Assembly: GCA_949128115.1 (NCBI GenBank)
Contig: OX421963.1
Coordinates: forward strand, 38,857,979-38,921,978
Source: Anaspis maculata
Taxonomy: Eukaryota; Arthropoda; Insecta; Coleoptera; Scraptiidae
Direction: 5' to 3'
DNA length: 64,000 nucleotides
Shown here: positions 60,867 to 64,000 of the stretch, piece after piece
Layout of the letters: the number at the start of each line of letters is the position of its first letter
Position numbering within the stretch: the first letter of the stretch is position 1
Made by a program: the position numbers and the translations under genes
Notes under the pieces: generated by a model
The model's database searches: none
What the model saw: the letters and a program-made list of their open reading frames with translations, nothing else
Told to the model about the DNA's origin: nothing

Positions 60867-62768
60867 GTAAATTATATACAATGCAAGAGATGCAGAATTG
60901 ACAAACGCGGATGTGCATGGAATATGAAAGGATGAATTTACCCATATCCGACCGCAGTCCGCGAACTGATAAAATGATGAAGACCTATACCCATGAAAAT
61001 AGCCACCTTTCCAATGTACGGACAATCAAGCCGATTCCTTTCAGATTCTATTACCGAAACTCGCTCTTTCAGATGCATGCATCTCGAGAAATGATCGGGG
61101 CAGCGTTCCAAGTCCCCAAATTGCCGAGGCGGTGAATAAATGTTTACAGTAAAAAAAGTCAATCGCTGCTGGCCCGCATCGCCGCTGAGCTGCGGACGTA
61201 CGAGAGAAGTAATTGGAAGGCAGTGGTTTCCAATTGGGACCTATGGAGGGACATTTCCCATGGATTTTTTGCGCTTGAAGGCATGATGTCAGAGGTCAAG
61301 CGACCCCATCAACCGAATGATAAGATCGTCACCACTCACCACCAACCACCACCACCGGTGACGCAAGACGCGGCGGGTCCAAGGTTTCAGGTTAATATCG
61401 TTCCGGTTTCCGGAGTGGAATTCCTTGTTCGACAGTTCTAGTCGACCGCACCCTTTCTGATGCGGCGCCTTACTTTCTTCTTCATTAGCATCCTAGGCTC
61501 TTCCCAAAGTTAAAAATGCCAACTCTTTATTACTCGAGGGATCAATTCTAGAGCAGGCGCGCGCGTTGGGGGCAACTCGAGGTTCTATATGATGAGTCGA
61601 TTTTATTCAGCTAACAGCCGTTATGGAACTTAATAGCCCGTTTCTTTGCACTGATTCAGACCGTTAAAAGTTCCGTGCTGTCGGAAGAAAATTATCCCGG
61701 GGTGATTACTAAATAAGAAATACGTGTTTATTGTCCATTAAAAGTATCCAGCTCGCGGAAATTTGTACTATAACATAACGGCAAATGGCCAAAAAGTTCT
61801 TTATGTGGCCGTGCTCTTTACATTTAGACAGTACCCGGACCACCCGCAGGAACGGATTGATTAATTCAATAAACTTTGAGCCAAATAACAGTATAAATTG
61901 AAGTACAGCTAGCCCGAAGCTGGAATGATGTATTTACCGTCGAGAGTATGTTTACTATTTTACTCACAACCATGTACTCAGCTTGCAGGATTACAGGCGT
62001 TCAAAAGTTGAAATCTGAAAATTAACTTTTTGTCATAACTTCCAGATAGGCCGATTAATTTTGCTGAAACGTGGTTCAGGAAATACTGATTAACACACTT
62101 ATTGTTTGGTTGGATGCATATTTTGAAATTTCCCTTCTAAAGCTACCATTTCTTCACTTTCTCGGGAGGTCGGCAAGGGGTCACTTCCCGACCTCCTACT
62201 AGGTATGTAATGAATCAATTACCATAGTGGTTGTGAGTCATTTTTTTTTACAATACTGGTGAATCTAACGACACCTGTCTGCTGTTCGTGAAGTAGACCG
62301 CCTCATAGATGTAACTTGACGTTAGATAATAAGTAGCTATTTACGATACAAGTGTTGAAAGTTACAGGTATTATTTTGTAAGCGGGGACGCTTGCGAAAC
62401 GAGCGTTAGCGAGTAGCGCAACTCCGCTCACAAAATAAGACATTTTTAACACGTGTATCGTACAAGATTTTATCTGCAATGGTCTTTAAAATGTTTGGTG
62501 AATGTCGGAATTTATTGAAAATATGACAGGAACGCGCAGGATCATTACTTTTAGCACGTCGCCCATGACGACGTGTTAAAAGTGACGGGTATTATTTAAT
62601 GCTTGGTATATAATAGTATATTATTCAACAAGCGGGTAATGACTGCTTCTTACTCATGAGTTCTTCAGTTTTGATATGCAGGTTAAAAGTTGTGTATCTT
62701 CTGCTTCAAGGATGTCAGGATTTATATATAGGAATTGTAAATGTTTCCCAAACAATTCTAGTAGTGCT
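60867..62768. other. No gene; repeat fragments
   Basis: Holds fragments of the 28.7 kb palindrome family (61930-61975, 62200-62240), a small hairpin GGGAGGTCGG..CCGACCTCC (62164-62200), and an inverted ACAAGTGTTGAAAG / TTTTTAACACGTGTATCGT pair (62348-62463) around a GC-rich GCGAACGCT-like core. The frame at 61223-61441 is proline/histidine-rich with no known match. Confidence 0.45.
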
Positions 62769-62933
62769 TCGCGAGAGCGAGACGAGAGCGAGAGTTGAGA
62801 GTAAGATAACTCTCGTTCTCGCTCTCGTTTTTTTCAGGGGCTCTCGTTCTCGCTCTCGCTCTCGGGTCCGAGAGCGAGAGCGAGAGTTATCTTACTCTCG
62901 TTCTCGTTCTCAAAACTCTCGCTCTCGCTACTC
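62769..62933. repeat. GAGAGCGA/TCGCTCTC hairpin microsatellite
   Basis: Runs of GAGAGC/GCTCTC alternate strand sense, so that CGAGAGTT..GAGTAAGATAACTCTCG pairs with CGAGAGTTATCTTACTCTCG 60 bp further on. It lies about 165 bp upstream of the BED-finger ORF. Frames through it are low complexity and meaningless. Confidence 0.8.
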
Positions 62934-63097
62934 GGGTGGAATAGCTCGTGCGCAAGCGCACGGTGAGTGGTTGGGCATGAGATAAGGATACCCGGCCCGT
63001 TCTACCACTGGCCAAGACTTCCGAGGTACAACTTGATTTAGTCTGTTGATACGCAATAAAGGTTGTTGTTTTTGGAGTTTTCTTTAAGTTCAACAAA

Positions 63098-63424
63098 ATG
63101 AAACGGAAGCGGTCATCGATAGCTCTGGGCTCGTCATCTGAAGAGGACACAAGTTCGACGATGGCTGAATCATCGCAAACACAAACAAAAGTGGAGCCTG
63201 TAGAAGCTGTAGATGACGTCAGAAGAAAAAACAAATTTCGCAAATTCTTCGACATTAAATCGGAGGAATCTTGCGCGCAGTGCATTTTGTGTCGAGACAA
63301 TAAAAGTATCGAAAAAAAAATCAAAATGACGCAACACAATACCACGGTCTTGAAAAGGCATTTACAATTCATACATCCTCGGGAATTCACCGAACGCGTT
63401 ATTGTTACTTTATCAGTGGCGTAA
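63098..63424 (+). CDS. BED-type zinc finger, hAT-like N-terminus
   Basis: A 108-codon frame from a well-placed ATG. A Ser/Glu-rich N-terminus (residues 10-40) is followed by a BED-type finger: aromatic residues at 47-51, Cys62-x2-Cys65, then TTVLKRHLQFIH with His88 and His93. BED fingers occur at the N-terminus of hAT transposases and in domesticated derivatives such as ZBED proteins. Here the frame stops 11 codons after the BED block at VTLSVA, where the sequence changes to CAGTGGCGTAACTACG, itself the style of a hAT/MITE terminus. The downstream catalytic domain is not visible before the window ends. A truncated transposase is likelier than a host gene, but it is intact as far as it goes. 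Confidence 0.6.
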   Translation: MKRKRSSIALGSSSEEDTSSTMAESSQTQTKVEPVEAVDDVRRKNKFRKFFDIKSEESCAQCILCRDNKSIEKKIKMTQHNTTVLKRHLQFIHPREFTERVIVTLSVA

Positions 63425-64000
63425 CTACGTCCGTGTGCGAGCAAAATTTGGCGCCCCTATTAAAATCAGGAAATAAACTATATAAATAATAATAGTGCAG
63501 TGGTACGTGATGCCATGAATGGAGCTCGTTCCCATAATTCGAATGTTTTGGGTCTACGGTGTTCGGTAAAGATAAAAAATAAAACTGCGATTCAATATGT
63601 TGTTTTTTTCTTGTTGATTTGTGAGGCGACATTTTTATTACAGGGGCGTACGATGGGCAAAAATCTTAACACAATACTATGTACCTACCTGGAAGAATGG
63701 GGCGGAAATAGTAGTGTTGTAATATTGTCTTTCGCTGAATATTATTTGTGTTAAAATGAAATCAGGATGTCTCACTAAATTCTTTATTAACTCTCACAGA
63801 ACATTTCTCTCTCAATACAACCGCTGTATTCGGTAGTAAGAAACTCTCTAATGCGTTCTCACAAGCTGTTTTTACAAACTCCCATAAAATATACCTGCAT
63901 CTCCCTCTACATTACTCTGGGATCTCTCGACGGGTGGTGCAGGACGTGACGCCACAATGGTCAAGCCTACATAGTACCCACTACCCATCTACCATATTTT
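63425..64000. other. Right edge, possible insertion, no gene
   Basis: CAGTGGCGTAACTACG at 63415 and CAGGGGCGTACGATGG at 63641 are direct, not inverted, so no complete element can be drawn. The remainder is AT-rich. Confidence 0.35.

Noticed and set aside
62656..62985. Arginine/serine-rich frame resembling an SR protein
   Set aside because: The RS-like run is the translation of the GAGAGC/TCGCTC microsatellite hairpin; no RRM or splice support.

Overview
This is a eukaryotic window, most likely from an insect. The genes have short spliced exons with GT..AG introns of 54-66 nt, intergenic DNA is AT-rich, and transposons fill most of the rest. The dispersed GTAGGTA/TACCTAC words and the repeat types made me think of a sap-sucking hemipteran, but that placement is inference. 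Nothing bacterial, organellar or CRISPR-like is present.

Four protein-coding genes are solid. At the left edge (1-832, +) is the 3' part of an enkurin gene. NUDT21 (CFIm25/CPSF5) lies on the minus strand in five coding exons between 19136 and 3972, with one 13.4 kb intron (5272-18653). A compact cluster follows at 18.6-20.7 kb: the NUDT21 5' end, a small spliced CCDC167-like tail-anchored protein (19709-20083, +) sharing a ~570 bp divergent promoter region with it, and SNRPD1 (Sm-D1, 20224-20701, -) convergent on CCDC167. Two weaker gene models are a three-exon minus-strand fragment at 2419-2951 and the 5' end of a plus-strand gene at about 36.8-37.4 kb.

Nearly everything else is repeat-derived, and the dominant structure is the long inverted repeat (foldback). 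At least a dozen occur, 0.4 to about 5.7 kb long and often nested. Many have TATACAGG(G)TG-like ends. Because each foldback carries two copies of its own sequence, one arm often preserves the empty site of an insertion in the other arm; this gives clear boundaries for several small elements.

Other mobile DNA includes two hAT-type elements with perfect 8-bp target duplications (32337-32716 and 39195-41264, the latter with a transposase C-terminal remnant and a SWIM-type zinc-finger reading frame), a Penelope-like GIY-YIG retroelement remnant in head-to-head arrangement (24572-25958), a decayed THAP-domain sequence (13064-14049), tRNA-derived repeats, a non-LTR retrotransposon tail, and a BED-finger hAT-type N-terminus at the right edge (63098-63424).

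The conserved genes serve cilia/sperm flagella (enkurin), mRNA 3'-end processing (NUDT21), membrane biology (CCDC167) and splicing (SNRPD1). NUDT21, CCDC167 and SNRPD1 form a housekeeping island; enkurin is separate. Element ends are read by eye and are good to about 5-20 bp unless a target duplication is stated.
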